A stretch of DNA of 64,000 nucleotides from Pseudomonas sp. 2FG (GCF_005502935.1 NZ_SCMP01000005.1:1-64000); one strand, 5' to 3'. Shown: positions 16,391-26,570, counted from the first letter of the stretch. A program made the numbers and translations. The notes: generated by a model not told the origin, from the letters alone.

Positions 16391-17086
16391 CTAATCCTGC
16401 AGTTCACGCTCAAGATCAGTGAAACTGTTGGCCTGCCAGTCCCAGCTCTGGACATAGCCTGCGTCGGGCGCAGGGGCTCCACCATATTCCAATGGTCGAT
16501 CAATATAAGCCGTCATCAATCCACAGGCTCTGGCCGCCGCAAGGTCACAGTGGTGGCACGCAACCAGGCACAGTTGCTGTGGCTCCAAGCCTAGCGCCTG
16601 TGCAGTGGTGAGATAGGCAGCGGGGTCCGGTTTGTAGGTTTGCGCGAACTCCGCGCCCAGAAGGGCATCCCACTGCAAGCCGTTGTACCGGTTCAATGCA
16701 ACCATCAACTCCACATTGGCATTCGACAAGGTCACAATTGGAAAGCGCTGGCGGAGCTGAGCCAGACCTTCAGGCACATCGGGCCAAGGGGCCAGACGGC
16801 GCCAGGCATGGGCGAGCTTCCACAACACATCAGGGGCGATCTGGCTGACGTCTAGGCCGTGAACTCCCAACAGCTTCTGCAACGTCTGATAGTGCAACGT
16901 GTCTAGAACAACGAATCCTCTCTGGCCGCTGACGCACTCGCGCATTGCCGGCGGATACAACTCGCGCCATTGCAATGCAAAATCCGCAGGGCTGACTGTT
17001 GGTAGGTACGTGGACAGGAACGTGCGCGTTTCACGCGCAATACTCGAGTGCCAATCAACAACTGTACTGAAGAGGTCTCCCCAGCT
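16391..17086 (-). pseudogene. N-terminally truncated HAD-type (S)-2-haloacid dehalogenase
   Basis: The reading frame encodes a type II haloacid dehalogenase: DLFSTVVDWHSSIARE (nucleophile region, with D at codon 17075-17077), ELYPPAMRE, VTLSNANVELM (motif II Ser/Asn), TYKPDPAAY (motif III Lys) and CHHCDLAAARACG. In intact homologues the nucleophile Asp is preceded by about ten residues (LxFDxFGT). Here a TGA stop lies four codons upstream of the Asp, and no ATG/GTG precedes it. The first usable start is TTG 16975, which would delete the catalytic Asp. The C-terminus is intact. I call it a pseudogene. Confidence 0.75.
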
Positions 17087-17221
17087 TCAGTAACGGCTGG
17101 CTTTAGAGTCCTGGGTAAATGTAACGGCTTTCGTAGCCAGTTATTTGGCACCGGCGACGAGAGTTGGTTTTGGCCGAGTGGGCCTCAGCCCACCCAGTCA
17201 AAATTAACCGAATCCCTCCGG

Positions 17222-18070
17222 TCATCGCGCCAGATACTGGACGACCCAGCGGGTGAGAGCTGGCGGTCCGAGGCGCGTGGCGATCGACAAAAAGCCCGCT
17301 TGCAGACCGACAGTCCAATGAGTCTTGTGGATGTATCGTTTGGCTGTTGCGCAGGTCCACACGGTCGAGGCGACGTCGGTCGGCGAGAGCCGAATGCCAA
17401 GTGATTTGGCGGCGGAGATGGGGCCAAAGCCCTCGGCCATTGCCGTCTTGACGAAGGTTGGCCAGATATCGCTTACGCGAATGTCGTATTTGCTCCATTC
17501 GAGATCGAGCCCCTCTGTGAATCCGCGCACGGCGAACTTGCTCGCGGAATAGGTTACCTGGTCAGGCTGGCCGTAGATCGCGGTGGCTGAGGCCATGTTG
17601 ATGACGTGGGAGCGGGGTGTCTCCCGCAGGTAGCGAAATGCGCTATGGCATCCGGTGACCATCCCCTGGACGTTCACGCTAAGCATCGCGTTATGCTTGG
17701 CCAGGGGAACGGCTTCGAACTTCCCTGCTGTGAGAATGCCCGCGTTGTTGAACAGCACGTCGAGACGCTGGCCGCTGTGAGTCCAGAAATCCGCCAGCGC
17801 TCTCTGCCATGCTTCGGGATCAGTCACGTCGAGAGCGCCGGAGATGGCGTTACCCTCGCCCAGGGTTGCGGCGACCGCAGCGACGCCGTCTGCATTGACG
17901 TCGTATAGGCCAACGAACCAACCGCGTTGGGCGAACAACTCGGCGCATGCACGACCGATCCCGGATGCGGCGCCTGTTACGAAGATCGCAGGGCGCCACT
18001 TGGGATAAGCAGTTTCAACCGATTTTTGGGTTGTTTGTTTGCTCTGCGCCACGCTGGTCTGCTGTTTCAT
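17222..18070 (-). CDS. SDR-family oxidoreductase
   Basis: NAD(P)-dependent short-chain dehydrogenase, 282 aa from ATG 18070. An ATG six codons upstream (18088) exists, but the AAGGAG site lies between the two, favouring 18070. TGAASGIG dinucleotide loop (~32-39), D-V for cofactor (LDVTD), NNAG (~107-110), the catalytic Ser in INMASATA and YSASK (Tyr/Lys). The acidic residue at the end of beta-2 (YDVNADG) suggests NAD preference. It is transcribed away from the crotonase operon; the intergenic region holds two ATAAC-N3-GTTAT operators, so it probably belongs to that regulon. Confidence 0.9.
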   Translation of the reverse strand: MKQQTSVAQSKQTTQKSVETAYPKWRPAIFVTGAASGIGRACAELFAQRGWFVGLYDVNADGVAAVAATLGEGNAISGALDVTDPEAWQRALADFWTHSGQRLDVLFNNAGILTAGKFEAVPLAKHNAMLSVNVQGMVTGCHSAFRYLRETPRSHVINMASATAIYGQPDQVTYSASKFAVRGFTEGLDLEWSKYDIRVSDIWPTFVKTAMAEGFGPISAAKSLGIRLSPTDVASTVWTCATAKRYIHKTHWTVGLQAGFLSIATRLGPPALTRWVVQYLAR

Positions 18071-18320
18071 TTCTGTTGTCTCCTTCATGTACTGAAATCC
18101 CCATTCTTGAGCGCAGTGCTGGTCATAGACAGCAATGTGGGTGTCGACCTGCGCGTATTGGTTGAGGTCTGGATTCGTGCTTGCTTCCCCCCCTGCGCGC
18201 CTTGAGCACTCCAGTCTTCTGCAAGCCTGTCCAGTCGGCTTGTAGCTAGCGGTTTGGAGTCGTACCCAGTCACGAGACGTTCACGAAGCGAGCTGACGGG
18301 AGGAATATTGCGACAGTGAT

Positions 18321-18355
18321 ATAACAGTGTTATGTTTGTCAAATAACGTTGTTAT
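18321..18355. promoter_or_regulatory. Tandem operator: two ATAAC-N3-GTTAT sites
   Basis: ATAACAGTGTTAT (18321-18333) and ATAACGTTGTTAT (18343-18355) are two 13-bp palindromes, 22 bp centre to centre. The same pair, with a near-identical 9-bp linker, sits at 27363-27397 in front of the TetR gene, and a fifth site is at 27457. Likely binding sites of that TetR regulator, controlling both the SDR gene and the operon starting at 18464. Confidence 0.8.
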
Positions 18356-18463
18356 TGGATTGGCAGCGGTTACCGCGCTGAGCCGATCTGATGATGGCTG
18401 GGGCTGGCAATCACCGATGGAGAGCGCGCAGCTCTTCACGCTTATCACCTGAGGGTCTTAGAG

Positions 18464-19438
18464 ATGACGAAGACGCATGCACCGCTTGAGTGCCTTGATG
18501 TGGAAGCCAGCGGTTCTGTACTGATCGTGCGGCTCAACGGAGGTCCGCACGGGATGATGGGCCTGGCGATGGCTGAAGAGCTCGCGGTGCTCTTGGACAA
18601 GGTGGAGTCCGATGCTTCCGTCGATGCCGTGGTATTTACCGGGACTCACCCAGGCCGCTTTATTGGTCATGCCGATGTGCGTTGGCTGCAGGAGGGTGGC
18701 GCAAGTATCCCTAAGCTCGGGCGTAACGCTTCATCTGCAGTCGCTCGAACCTCGAAGGCCGTTCGTGGAACGCCGGGTCTGGAAGCACTTGCCACGCTGA
18801 CACCGTTGGGCGGTGGCATGCAGCTCGACAAGCTGCACGACACTTTCCTGCGGATGAATCGCTGTGGCGTAATTTTTGTCGCGGCCCTGAATGGGTCTGC
18901 GCTAGGGCTTGGCAGCGAGTTCGCGCAAGCCTGCGACGTCCGTCTGATGGCGGATGGCGACTTTTTTATTGGTCAGCCAGAGATACTTCTGGGTATCCAT
19001 CCCGGCGGCGGGGGAACTCAGCGATTGCCGCGTCTGGTCGGTGCTCATCGCGCCCTCATGTTGATGCTCGAAGGTCGGCCTGTGCCGCCGAAAAAAGCGC
19101 TCGAGATCGGTTATGTCGACGAAGTAGTCGCTCCGGATCAGTTGCTTGATCGCGCCATCGAGCAGGCCCGCTATCTGGGATCCCGCTCCAGAGGCGCCAT
19201 CGAGGCCATCAAGCGTGCCGTGTACTTCGGCGGTTCCGCAACCCTGGATGAGGGGCTGCATATGGAGCGCACCGAGTTCATCAAAATCTCGCCGACCGAG
19301 ACCGCACAAACATTGATGGTCGAATACCTTGAGCGCACTGCTCGCGACGGCGATCTGCCGCTGTACAACCCCGCTATTTATGCAGAAACCCTTGAGCTGG
19401 GTTCCTTGCCGTTGCCGAACGGGAGGGAGAGTAAATGA
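18464..19438 (+). CDS. Enoyl-CoA hydratase/isomerase (crotonase) family protein
   Basis: 324 aa. Crotonase fold with oxyanion-hole NGSALGLGSE and both acid/base glutamates in place (E152 in GSEFAQACD, E173 in QPEILLGIHPGGGGTQRL), so hydration of a 2-enoyl-CoA is plausible. A region before it (HADVRWLQ...) is longer than in small hydratases. First gene of an apparent operon (ECH, hydrolase, ligase, GMC oxidase, thiolase, DUF1329). Its leader and first codons (MTKTHAP) closely match those of the DUF1302 gene at 27579 (MTKTYAP), including operator-to-ATG distance (109 versus 110 bp). Confidence 0.9.
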   Translation: MTKTHAPLECLDVEASGSVLIVRLNGGPHGMMGLAMAEELAVLLDKVESDASVDAVVFTGTHPGRFIGHADVRWLQEGGASIPKLGRNASSAVARTSKAVRGTPGLEALATLTPLGGGMQLDKLHDTFLRMNRCGVIFVAALNGSALGLGSEFAQACDVRLMADGDFFIGQPEILLGIHPGGGGTQRLPRLVGAHRALMLMLEGRPVPPKKALEIGYVDEVVAPDQLLDRAIEQARYLGSRSRGAIEAIKRAVYFGGSATLDEGLHMERTEFIKISPTETAQTLMVEYLERTARDGDLPLYNPAIYAETLELGSLPLPNGRESK

Positions 19439-20361
19439 ACCAGATGTCACAACCTCTCCATCAGTTCACTCGCCGGGATGTGCGTTTTGATTCGGGTGAA
19501 GCCTATTGCTCGGCCTGGCTCTACCTGCCGGAAGGGGTAGAGAAACCGCCGGTTGTGGTACTTGGGCATGGGCTCGGCGCGGTTCGCGAGATGCGCCTCG
19601 GCGCTTTTTCGGAGCGCTTTGCCGCCGCGGGCATCGCGACCCTGGCCTTTACCTACCGCTATTTCGGTGACAGCGGTGGCACGCCACGCCAGCTGATGTC
19701 GGTGAAACGCCAGCTGGCGGACTGGGATGCGGCGCTGGACTTCGTCAAAGGCTGCGCCGATGTCGATGGCAGTCGGGTTGCCGTCTGGGGCAGCTCATTT
19801 GGTGGTGGCCATGCGATCACGGTAGCCAGCCGGCATCCCGAGCTGCTGGCAGCCATCAGCCAGTGCCCCTTTACCGATGGCTTAGCCTCCGCCGCCGCGC
19901 TGGGTGTGGGCGCGTCGATGAAAATGCTGCCGGTCATTCTGCGTGACTTCGCGGCCAAGCTGTCTGGTCGACCGCCGGTGATGGTGCCCATTGCCGCAGC
20001 ACCCGGCAAGCCGGCCCTGATGAATGCCCATGATGCCTTGGAGGGCTACCTGGCCCTGATCCCGGACGGGCTGACCTTCGTCAACCATGTGGCGGCGCGG
20101 GTGATTCCGGAGATCGCCACTTACCGGCCGGGACGCTCTGCCGCCAAGGTGAGGTTCCCAATCCTGTTCTGCGTCAGCACGACGGACACCGTTACACCTC
20201 CGGAGCAGACCATTGCCCTGGCACGCCGGGCACCGCATGGCGTGATCAAGCTGTATGAGGCCGGACACTTCGCCTTCTATCTGGGCGATGCCTTCGAACA
20301 GCTGGTATCGGATCAGACCCGGTTCCTGACTCAGCACCTGCTCGCTGCCCCCAGTCACTAG
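19435..20361 (+). CDS. Alpha/beta hydrolase
   Basis: 308 aa; its ATG overlaps the crotonase stop (ATGA), so translation is coupled. Catalytic triad visible: nucleophile GSSFGG (S121), Asp in STTDTVTPPEQ (D251), His in EAGHFAFY (H278), plus oxyanion region GHGLGAVREM. The layout resembles the 'dienelactone hydrolase/prolyl oligopeptidase-like' branch with a large cap. Cytosolic (no leader). In context it could cleave a CoA thioester, ester or ring ketone fragment; the substrate is not known. Confidence 0.88.
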   Translation: MNQMSQPLHQFTRRDVRFDSGEAYCSAWLYLPEGVEKPPVVVLGHGLGAVREMRLGAFSERFAAAGIATLAFTYRYFGDSGGTPRQLMSVKRQLADWDAALDFVKGCADVDGSRVAVWGSSFGGGHAITVASRHPELLAAISQCPFTDGLASAAALGVGASMKMLPVILRDFAAKLSGRPPVMVPIAAAPGKPALMNAHDALEGYLALIPDGLTFVNHVAARVIPEIATYRPGRSAAKVRFPILFCVSTTDTVTPPEQTIALARRAPHGVIKLYEAGHFAFYLGDAFEQLVSDQTRFLTQHLLAAPSH

Positions 20362-20404
20362 AACTGAGCACGCCTTACCTGCCCACTTCTTAGAGAGAAC
20401 AAGA

Positions 20405-21874
20405 ATGCGCTTTTCCAAACTTCCTGACCTGCGCGCGGCCTCGGCCCCCGACTCGCCGTGCATTGCGGATGCCACCACCCACCTGTCCAATCGGCAGTTC
20501 CATTCCCGCGTTCTCGTTGCGGCGGGGGTATTTGCCGATCTCGGTGTAGGACCGGGTGACGTTATCGCCATCATGCTGCCCAACCAGGTGGAGTTCGTCG
20601 TGGCAATGTTCGCGGCCTGGCGTCTGGGGGCGGCAGTTACGCCGATCAACCCCAGCCTCACCAGCAAGGAAGCGACCCACCAGATTACCGATTCGAGGGC
20701 AAAGCTGGTCGTCAACGAGAGCGGTGAAGCCGTGGTCGCAGACGTGCACTCCCTGTCGGTTGCCGCGCTGGACGAGGGCGGGTTGCACGCCGGTGACGCG
20801 TTCGATGATCACGCCGCGCTTGCTCTGCTGATCTATACCAGCGGCACCACCGGTCTACCCAAGGGGGTGATGCTCGATCACGCCAATATCGAAGCCATGG
20901 CGGAAATGGGGCGTCAGTCGATCAAGGTCACGGCGGCGGATCATTGCTTGCTGATGCTGCCACTGTTTCACGTCAACGGCATCGTGGTCAGCATTCTCAC
21001 ATCGTTGTCAGCTGGCGGCCACGTCACGATTCGCAAGCGATTTGACATCAATACTTTCTTCGGCGATGTCGAGCGGCTTCGGCCGACGTATTTCTCCGCC
21101 GTGCCGACCATCTACGCGATGCTCAACGCGTTGCCGAGTGAGGTCAAACCCGACACGTCCAGCCTGCGCTATGGCATCTGTGGTGCGGCGCCCGCATCGG
21201 CTGAACTGCTCAAGAGTTTTGAGTCTCGTTATGGCTTTCCGCTGATCGAAGGCTATGGGCTGTCCGAAGGTACCTGCGCCTCGACCATCAACCCCTTCGA
21301 CGGTGTGCGCAAGGCCGGCACCGTTGGCCTGCCGTTCATTGGGCAGCGCATCGCAATTGCCGATCCGAATGGCAGGCATCTGCCGAATGGCGAAATCGGT
21401 GAGGTTCTGGTGCAGGGCCCTAACGTGATGCGTGGTTACCTGGGCAAACCTGAGGAAACGGCGAAGACAATCGTCGATGGCTGGCTGCACACCGGTGACC
21501 TTGGGCGTATCGACGAGGACGGCTACTTATCCATAGTCGGGCGTTCGAAGGAAATGATTATCCGCGGTGGCGAAAATATCTATCCGAAGGAGATCGAGGA
21601 TGCGCTGGGCGATTTCCCTGGCTTGCTCGAAGCGGCGGTGATCGGTGCTCCTCACGAGACCTTCGGCGAAATCGTGATCGCCTACGTCGCATTGAGTCCT
21701 GGGTTCACGGCTTCTGCTGCTGCGCTGGATGAGCATTGCGCTAGCCGGCTGACGCGTTACAAGCGGCCGTCGACAATCAACGTCATCGACAGCCTGCCGA
21801 AGAACGCCATGGGCAAGATCGACAAGCCAAAGCTGCGGGAGCTGTGGGCCAAATTCGGGCCGAGCAATCAGTAA
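20405..21874 (+). CDS. Acyl-CoA synthetase (AMP-forming ligase)
   Basis: Activates a carboxylic acid to its CoA thioester with ATP. 489 aa; P-loop YTSGTTGLPKG (144-154), GYGLSEG, TGDLGRIDEDGYLSIVGRSKEMIIRGGENIYPKEIE hinge and adenylation block, and the C-terminal catalytic lysine in PKNAMGKIDK. Similar in size to 4-coumarate-CoA-ligase and medium-chain acyl-CoA ligases. AGAGAGAAC site upstream. Downstream of the hydrolase by 43 bp, within the same operon. Confidence 0.93.
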   Translation: MRFSKLPDLRAASAPDSPCIADATTHLSNRQFHSRVLVAAGVFADLGVGPGDVIAIMLPNQVEFVVAMFAAWRLGAAVTPINPSLTSKEATHQITDSRAKLVVNESGEAVVADVHSLSVAALDEGGLHAGDAFDDHAALALLIYTSGTTGLPKGVMLDHANIEAMAEMGRQSIKVTAADHCLLMLPLFHVNGIVVSILTSLSAGGHVTIRKRFDINTFFGDVERLRPTYFSAVPTIYAMLNALPSEVKPDTSSLRYGICGAAPASAELLKSFESRYGFPLIEGYGLSEGTCASTINPFDGVRKAGTVGLPFIGQRIAIADPNGRHLPNGEIGEVLVQGPNVMRGYLGKPEETAKTIVDGWLHTGDLGRIDEDGYLSIVGRSKEMIIRGGENIYPKEIEDALGDFPGLLEAAVIGAPHETFGEIVIAYVALSPGFTASAAALDEHCASRLTRYKRPSTINVIDSLPKNAMGKIDKPKLRELWAKFGPSNQ

Positions 21875-21928
21875 TTCTCTGCTTGGGAATTTGGCGGCAG
21901 CAGCTCGCACGTAGAAGGGGAATGCAGC

Positions 21929-23650
21929 ATGACCAACACCGTTTTCGACTTCGACTGGCTGGTGATCGGCTCGGGCTTCGGCGGCAGCGTCTCGGCGCTG
22001 CGCCTTGCCGAGAAGGGCTATCGCGTCGGGGTGCTCGAGCGTGGCCGGCGCTATCGCGACGAAGACCTGCCCAAGTCGACGTGGCAACTACAACGATTTT
22101 TATGGGCACCCGCGCTGGGCTTGAAGGGCGTGATGCGCATGAAGGTCTTCCGTCATGTGTTCTTCCCCAGTCAGTCGGCTGTTGGCGGTGGCAGCACCGT
22201 ATACGGCGGCGTGCTGTACCGTGCCCGCCCGGAGTTCTTCGCGAACGCGCAGTGGCGCGAGCTGGGTAACTGGGACGGCCTGTTGCAGCCTCACTACGAT
22301 ACGGCCGAGCGCATGCTTGGCGTAAAGACCGTGCCGTTTGATTCGACCAATCAGCAACTGGCCCGAGAGATGGCGCGGCACTTTGGCGGCGAGGATAGAT
22401 TTACCCGTTCGCCAACCGGTGTGTTTTTCGGCGAGCCGGGTAAGACGGTCAAGGATCCCTACTTCGGCGGCGAAGGTCCTGATCGGACTGGATGCACGCG
22501 CTGCGGCGCCTGCATGGTGGGCTGTCGCACCGGCGCGGTGAACTCGCTGGTGAAGAACTACCTATGGTTTGCCGAGAAGCGCGGCGTGCAGGTCATGGCC
22601 GAGCGCGAGGTCGTCGATGTGAGCCCGCTCGGGGCAGCCGATGGCAGTGAGGGCTACCGTGTGATCACGCAACGTCCCGGTGCCTGGTTTGCCAGAGATC
22701 GCCAGACCTATACCGCGCGTGGGGTGATCTTCGCGGGTGGAGCGTTGGGGACTAACGAATTGTTGGCCAACTGCAAGCTCGGCGGATCGCTGCCACGGCT
22801 CAGTGACCGTCTCGGTGAGTTGGTACGAACCAACAGCGAGTCGGTTTTGAATGTGCGTTTGCCCGAGGATCTCAAGACCTGGAACGATGTCACGGCCAGC
22901 AGCAGTGTCCACGTCGATCAGAATACCCATATAGAGTTTCTCACCTACGGTCGCCACGCTGACTTTATGGGCTTGATGTACACGGTCCTGGTCGGCAATG
23001 GCAACCGTTTGACGCGGCCTCTGAAATGGCTAGCCGCCATCGCGTTGCATCCGCTGCAATGGCTCAAGACGGTGTGGCCGGTGGGCTGGAGTCGGCACAT
23101 GGTGACCCTGCTGGTGATGCAGACGCTGGACAACGCGATTGCGCTGCGCCCCAGGAAGCGCTGGTTGGGGCGTGGTTATCGTCTCGTCACTAAGCAGCAT
23201 CGCGACAAGCCCAACCCGACGTACATCGACGTAGCTAATCAGGCTGCTCAGTGGCTGGCCCAGCGCACGGGGGGCATTGCCCAAAGCAATGTGCTGGAGG
23301 CGCTGGCCGATATCCCGACCACGGCCCATGTGTTGGGTGGTGCCGTTATCGGTGCCGACGCTGCAAACGGTGTGATTGACCAGCACCTGCACGTGTTTGG
23401 CTACCAGAACATGCTGGTCTGTGACGGTGCCGCGATGCCAGCCAATCCCGGAGTGAATCCAGCTCTGACCATCACGGCACTCGCCGAGTACGCCATGGAG
23501 CAGATTCCAGAGGCCGGCCGGGGCAGCAACGGAAATATGCATGAGCGAGGCGAGGCGGCAGTGTTGAGGCAGCCCACGGTCAGTGTTAAGCGCAGCCCTC
23601 TAGGCGAGCAGCGTGTGCCCTCGATCCAGGTTCCGCCCCTACTCCATTAA
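21929..23650 (+). CDS. GMC-family FAD oxidoreductase (cholesterol-oxidase-like)
   Basis: 573 aa. FAD-binding GSGFGGSVSALRLAEKGYRVGVLERGRRY at 14-42; GGGSTVYGG; and the C-terminal substrate/active-site part TAHVLGGAVIGAD with AANPGVNPALTITALAEYAM. A notable C189-x2-C192-x2-C195-x3-C199 cluster resembles a 4Fe-4S ligand set and is shared with both GMC paralogues at 49.6-53.0 kb. The family includes sterol oxidases and other alcohol oxidases. No signal peptide. GGGGAA site upstream; same operon as the ligase (54-bp gap). Likely oxidises an alcohol of the pathway substrate. Confidence 0.9.
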   Translation: MTNTVFDFDWLVIGSGFGGSVSALRLAEKGYRVGVLERGRRYRDEDLPKSTWQLQRFLWAPALGLKGVMRMKVFRHVFFPSQSAVGGGSTVYGGVLYRARPEFFANAQWRELGNWDGLLQPHYDTAERMLGVKTVPFDSTNQQLAREMARHFGGEDRFTRSPTGVFFGEPGKTVKDPYFGGEGPDRTGCTRCGACMVGCRTGAVNSLVKNYLWFAEKRGVQVMAEREVVDVSPLGAADGSEGYRVITQRPGAWFARDRQTYTARGVIFAGGALGTNELLANCKLGGSLPRLSDRLGELVRTNSESVLNVRLPEDLKTWNDVTASSSVHVDQNTHIEFLTYGRHADFMGLMYTVLVGNGNRLTRPLKWLAAIALHPLQWLKTVWPVGWSRHMVTLLVMQTLDNAIALRPRKRWLGRGYRLVTKQHRDKPNPTYIDVANQAAQWLAQRTGGIAQSNVLEALADIPTTAHVLGGAVIGADAANGVIDQHLHVFGYQNMLVCDGAAMPANPGVNPALTITALAEYAMEQIPEAGRGSNGNMHERGEAAVLRQPTVSVKRSPLGEQRVPSIQVPPLLH

Positions 23651-23745
23651 TGAGCCCAATTGACGCTGAAACACGTCGAGTTGTACCGACGCTGGGCCGT
23701 CGGGTTCATCGCGACTGACTCTGATAACAAGCCGAGGTAACCGCC

Positions 23746-24930
23746 ATGCAAGATGCCGTCATCATTTCCACCGCCCGCACGCCGATTGCCAAGGCCTTTC
23801 GCGGCGCCTTCAACGACCTCAAGTCGCCAAGCATGGCCGCTGTAGCCATCCGTGCCTCGGTCGAACGTTCCGGCATCGAGCCGGGCGAAATCGAAGACTT
23901 GGTGATGGGGGTCGCCATGCAGGGCGGCACCGCGTCGACCAACCTGGCGCGCTTGTCGCTGCTGGCCGCCGGCCTGCCGCTCTCCGTCAGCGGGCAGACC
24001 ATCGACCGCCAGTGCGCGTCCGGCCTGATGGCCATCTCCATCGCCGCCAAGCAGATTATGGTCGACGGCATGCAGGTCACCGTCGGTGCCGGCCAGGAGC
24101 AGATCAGCCTGGTGCAGAACACCCACATGAAGTGGGCCGCCAGCGACTACGACCCGAACGTGGTGAATATGGCCGAGCACGCCTACATGCCGATGCTGCA
24201 GACCGCCGAGCTGGTTGCCAAGCGCTACGGCATCAGCCGCGAGGCCCAGGACGCCTACTCCCTGCAGTCGCAGCAGCGCACCGCCGCCGCCCAGGCCGCT
24301 GGCCTGTTCGCCAACGAGATCGTGCCGGTCAGCGCGCGCAAGAAGCTGGTGGATAAAGAAACCGGCGCAGTCAGCTTCGAAGAGGTCACCCTCAGCATCG
24401 ACGAAGGCAACCGCCCGCAGACCGTGCTGGGTGACCTGACCAAGCTCAAGCCGGTGATCGAAGGCGGCTGCATCACCGCCGGCAACGCCAGCCAACTGTC
24501 CGACGGCGCCAGCGCCAGCGTGCTGATGAGCGGCGCCCTGGCCGCCCAGCGTGGTATCCAGCCGCTGGGCCTGTACCGCGGCATCGCCGTGGCCGGTCTG
24601 GCTCCGGAGGAAATGGGCATCGGCCCGGTGTTCGCCGTACCGAAACTGCTCAAGCAGCACGGCCTGACCGTCGACGACATCGGCCTGTGGGAACTTAACG
24701 AAGCCTTCGCCTGCCAGGTGCTGTACAGCGCCCAGAAGCTCGGCATCGACCCGGCCAAGCTGAACGTCAACGGCGGTGCCATCTCCATCGGCCACCCCTA
24801 CGGCATGAGCGGTGCGCGCATGGTCGGCCACGCCCTGCTGGAAGGTAAGCGGCGCGGCGTGAAGTATGTGGTGATCACCATGTGCGTCGGCGGCGGCATG
24901 GGCGCGGCGGGGCTGTTCGAAGTGCTCTAA
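23746..24930 (+). CDS. Acetyl-CoA acyltransferase / thiolase
   Basis: 394 aa, full length. Catalytic Cys in DRQCASG (C90), [11 protein letters not shown] (His) and the C-terminal [10 protein letters not shown] (Cys). It cleaves a 3-ketoacyl-CoA with CoA (degradative), or condenses acetyl-CoA units. GAGGTAAC site upstream. 95 bp after the GMC gene; it could be the last beta-oxidation step for the ligase/crotonase products. Codon use is more GC-rich than the genes around it, suggesting a different origin or recruitment from core metabolism. Confidence 0.94.
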   Translation: MQDAVIISTARTPIAKAFRGAFNDLKSPSMAAVAIRASVERSGIEPGEIEDLVMGVAMQGGTASTNLARLSLLAAGLPLSVSGQTIDRQCASGLMAISIAAKQIMVDGMQVTVGAGQEQISLVQNTHMKWAASDYDPNVVNMAEHAYMPMLQTAELVAKRYGISREAQDAYSLQSQQRTAAAQAAGLFANEIVPVSARKKLVDKETGAVSFEEVTLSIDEGNRPQTVLGDLTKLKPVIEGGCITAGNASQLSDGASASVLMSGALAAQRGIQPLGLYRGIAVAGLAPEEMGIGPVFAVPKLLKQHGLTVDDIGLWELNEAFACQVLYSAQKLGIDPAKLNVNGGAISIGHPYGMSGARMVGHALLEGKRRGVKYVVITMCVGGGMGAAGLFEVL

Positions 24931-25119
24931 AGAGCTCTTGACGATCTTTTGAGCAGTCGTACGCATTTCGAGTGGCTTTGGCGGCAGCGTCAGGGCTGCT
25001 CTTTTGTGACCGGTAACAGTCGCGCCTGGACGACTGCTCTTCGCACTAAACGACAACGACACTACTGGCCAGAAAAACAAAAAAACGGCGTGGCTTTGCT
25101 GCGCTGCGAGGAGAAAGCT

Positions 25120-26460
25120 GTGTTGAGAAGTATTGCAGTTCTGCTGCTGACGGTTTTTGCGCTGCAGGCGCAAGCCAAGGTCGATGCTGTCCAGGCCAGT
25201 CGCCTCGGTGGCGATCTCACCCCGCTGGGCGGTGAACGTGGCGGCAATGCCGCGGGCACTATCCCGGCCTGGGCGGGTTTGGCGCAACCCATCGCCGGTT
25301 ACCAAGCCGGCATGCACCATCCCGATCCCTATGCCGGCGATACCGTGCAATATGTGGTCAACAGCAAGAACCTCGGCCAATACCAGGCGCTGTTGCCGCT
25401 GGGGCTGAAGACGCTGTTGGAGAGCAACCCCGACTACTTCCTGCGGGTATTCCCCACTCGCCGCAGTGCGGCGGCGCCGCAACGCATCTATGACGCCACG
25501 CGTCTCAATGCGCTTAACGCCGAGCTGATCTCCGGTGGTAACGGCGTGCAGGGCGTTGCCGCCGGGGTTCCCTTCCCGCTGCCGCAAACGGGGCAGGAAG
25601 CCATCTGGAACCACATCATGCGTTACCGTGGCGAGCAGACTCACTTCGTCACCAATCAGGCGGCGGTACTCTCCAGCGGCGGCTACAGCCTGCTCAAGCT
25701 CGAGCGCGACCTCTACTTTCGCTACGGTCGCGAGGGCGTCAGCCCGAAGGATCTGGATAACACCCTGTTCTTCTACAAGTACAAGGTGATCGCCCCGGCC
25801 AAGCTGGCGGGTTCGGCCCTGGTGGTGCAAGAACCCCTCGATCAGGTGTTGTCGATCCGTAAGGCCTGGCGCTTTAACCGGGGTGAGCGGCGCGTGCGGC
25901 GGCTGCCGATGCTGGCGTTCGATAGCCTGCAGCCGGATACCTATGGCATGGTTACCGCCGACATGGTCGACTCCTACAACGGCGCGCCGGATCGCTACGA
26001 CTGGCAACTGCTCGGCAAGCAGGAACTGTTGGTGCCCTATAACAGCTACGCGGTGCACCAGAAAGGCATTCCCTACGCGAGCATTCTGCAAGCCAAGAGC
26101 GTCAACCCCGAGCTGCTGCGTTACGAGCTGCACCGCGTCTGGGTGGTCGAGGCGGCTCTGCGCACGGGCTTCAGGCACCCTTATGCCAAGCGCCGCTTCT
26201 ACCTGGATGAGGACAGCTGGCAGATCCTCGCGGTCGACCTCTACGACAAGCACGGCGAGCTGATTGGTCTGCAAGAGAGTCATCCGATCAGCTATTACGA
26301 CGTGCCGATGTTTGGCAGCACCCTGGAGACCGTCTACGACTTCCAGGGCCAGCGTTATTTCGCCGATGGCCTGGATAACAACGAGCCGATGTACGACTTC
26401 CACGCGCCGCTCAGCCCGGGCGATTTCACCCCGCAGGCGTTGCGCCGCGAAGGTAACTGA
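25120..26460 (+). CDS. DUF1329 family exported protein (paralogue 1)
   Basis: Start set at GTG 25120: a GAGGAG site lies 6 nt upstream, and the product begins with a signal peptide (MLRSIAVLLLTVFALQAQA). This gives 446 aa, close to the 455 aa of the two paralogues at 29412 and 41709; the frame is open upstream but would bury the leader. DUF1329 signatures include LTPLGGERGGNAAGTIPAW, GQEAIWNHIMRYRG, FNRGERRVRRLPM, YNGAPDRYDW and RFYLDEDSWQILAVDLYD. Expected in the periplasm or outer membrane; the fold has been likened to LolA/LolB carriers. Function unknown, but the pairing with DUF1302 suggests lipid or hydrophobic ligand handling. Confidence 0.88.
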   Translation: MLRSIAVLLLTVFALQAQAKVDAVQASRLGGDLTPLGGERGGNAAGTIPAWAGLAQPIAGYQAGMHHPDPYAGDTVQYVVNSKNLGQYQALLPLGLKTLLESNPDYFLRVFPTRRSAAAPQRIYDATRLNALNAELISGGNGVQGVAAGVPFPLPQTGQEAIWNHIMRYRGEQTHFVTNQAAVLSSGGYSLLKLERDLYFRYGREGVSPKDLDNTLFFYKYKVIAPAKLAGSALVVQEPLDQVLSIRKAWRFNRGERRVRRLPMLAFDSLQPDTYGMVTADMVDSYNGAPDRYDWQLLGKQELLVPYNSYAVHQKGIPYASILQAKSVNPELLRYELHRVWVVEAALRTGFRHPYAKRRFYLDEDSWQILAVDLYDKHGELIGLQESHPISYYDVPMFGSTLETVYDFQGQRYFADGLDNNEPMYDFHAPLSPGDFTPQALRREGN

Positions 26461-26570
26461 GGCCGCGTCGACTGAATGAAAAAACGCCCTCGAGGCAAGA
26501 TGTTCGCTTAACGTGTTGATGGACTGAGCTGAAAGGCTTGCCCTGCCTGGGCCGGAAAAGAAAAAACCCT

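Noticed and set aside
23647-26403. 918-codon open frame on the minus strand opposite the thiolase and DUF1329 genes
   Set aside because: It is antisense to two genes with clear family motifs, has no start signal, and its long length follows from GC-rich third positions.
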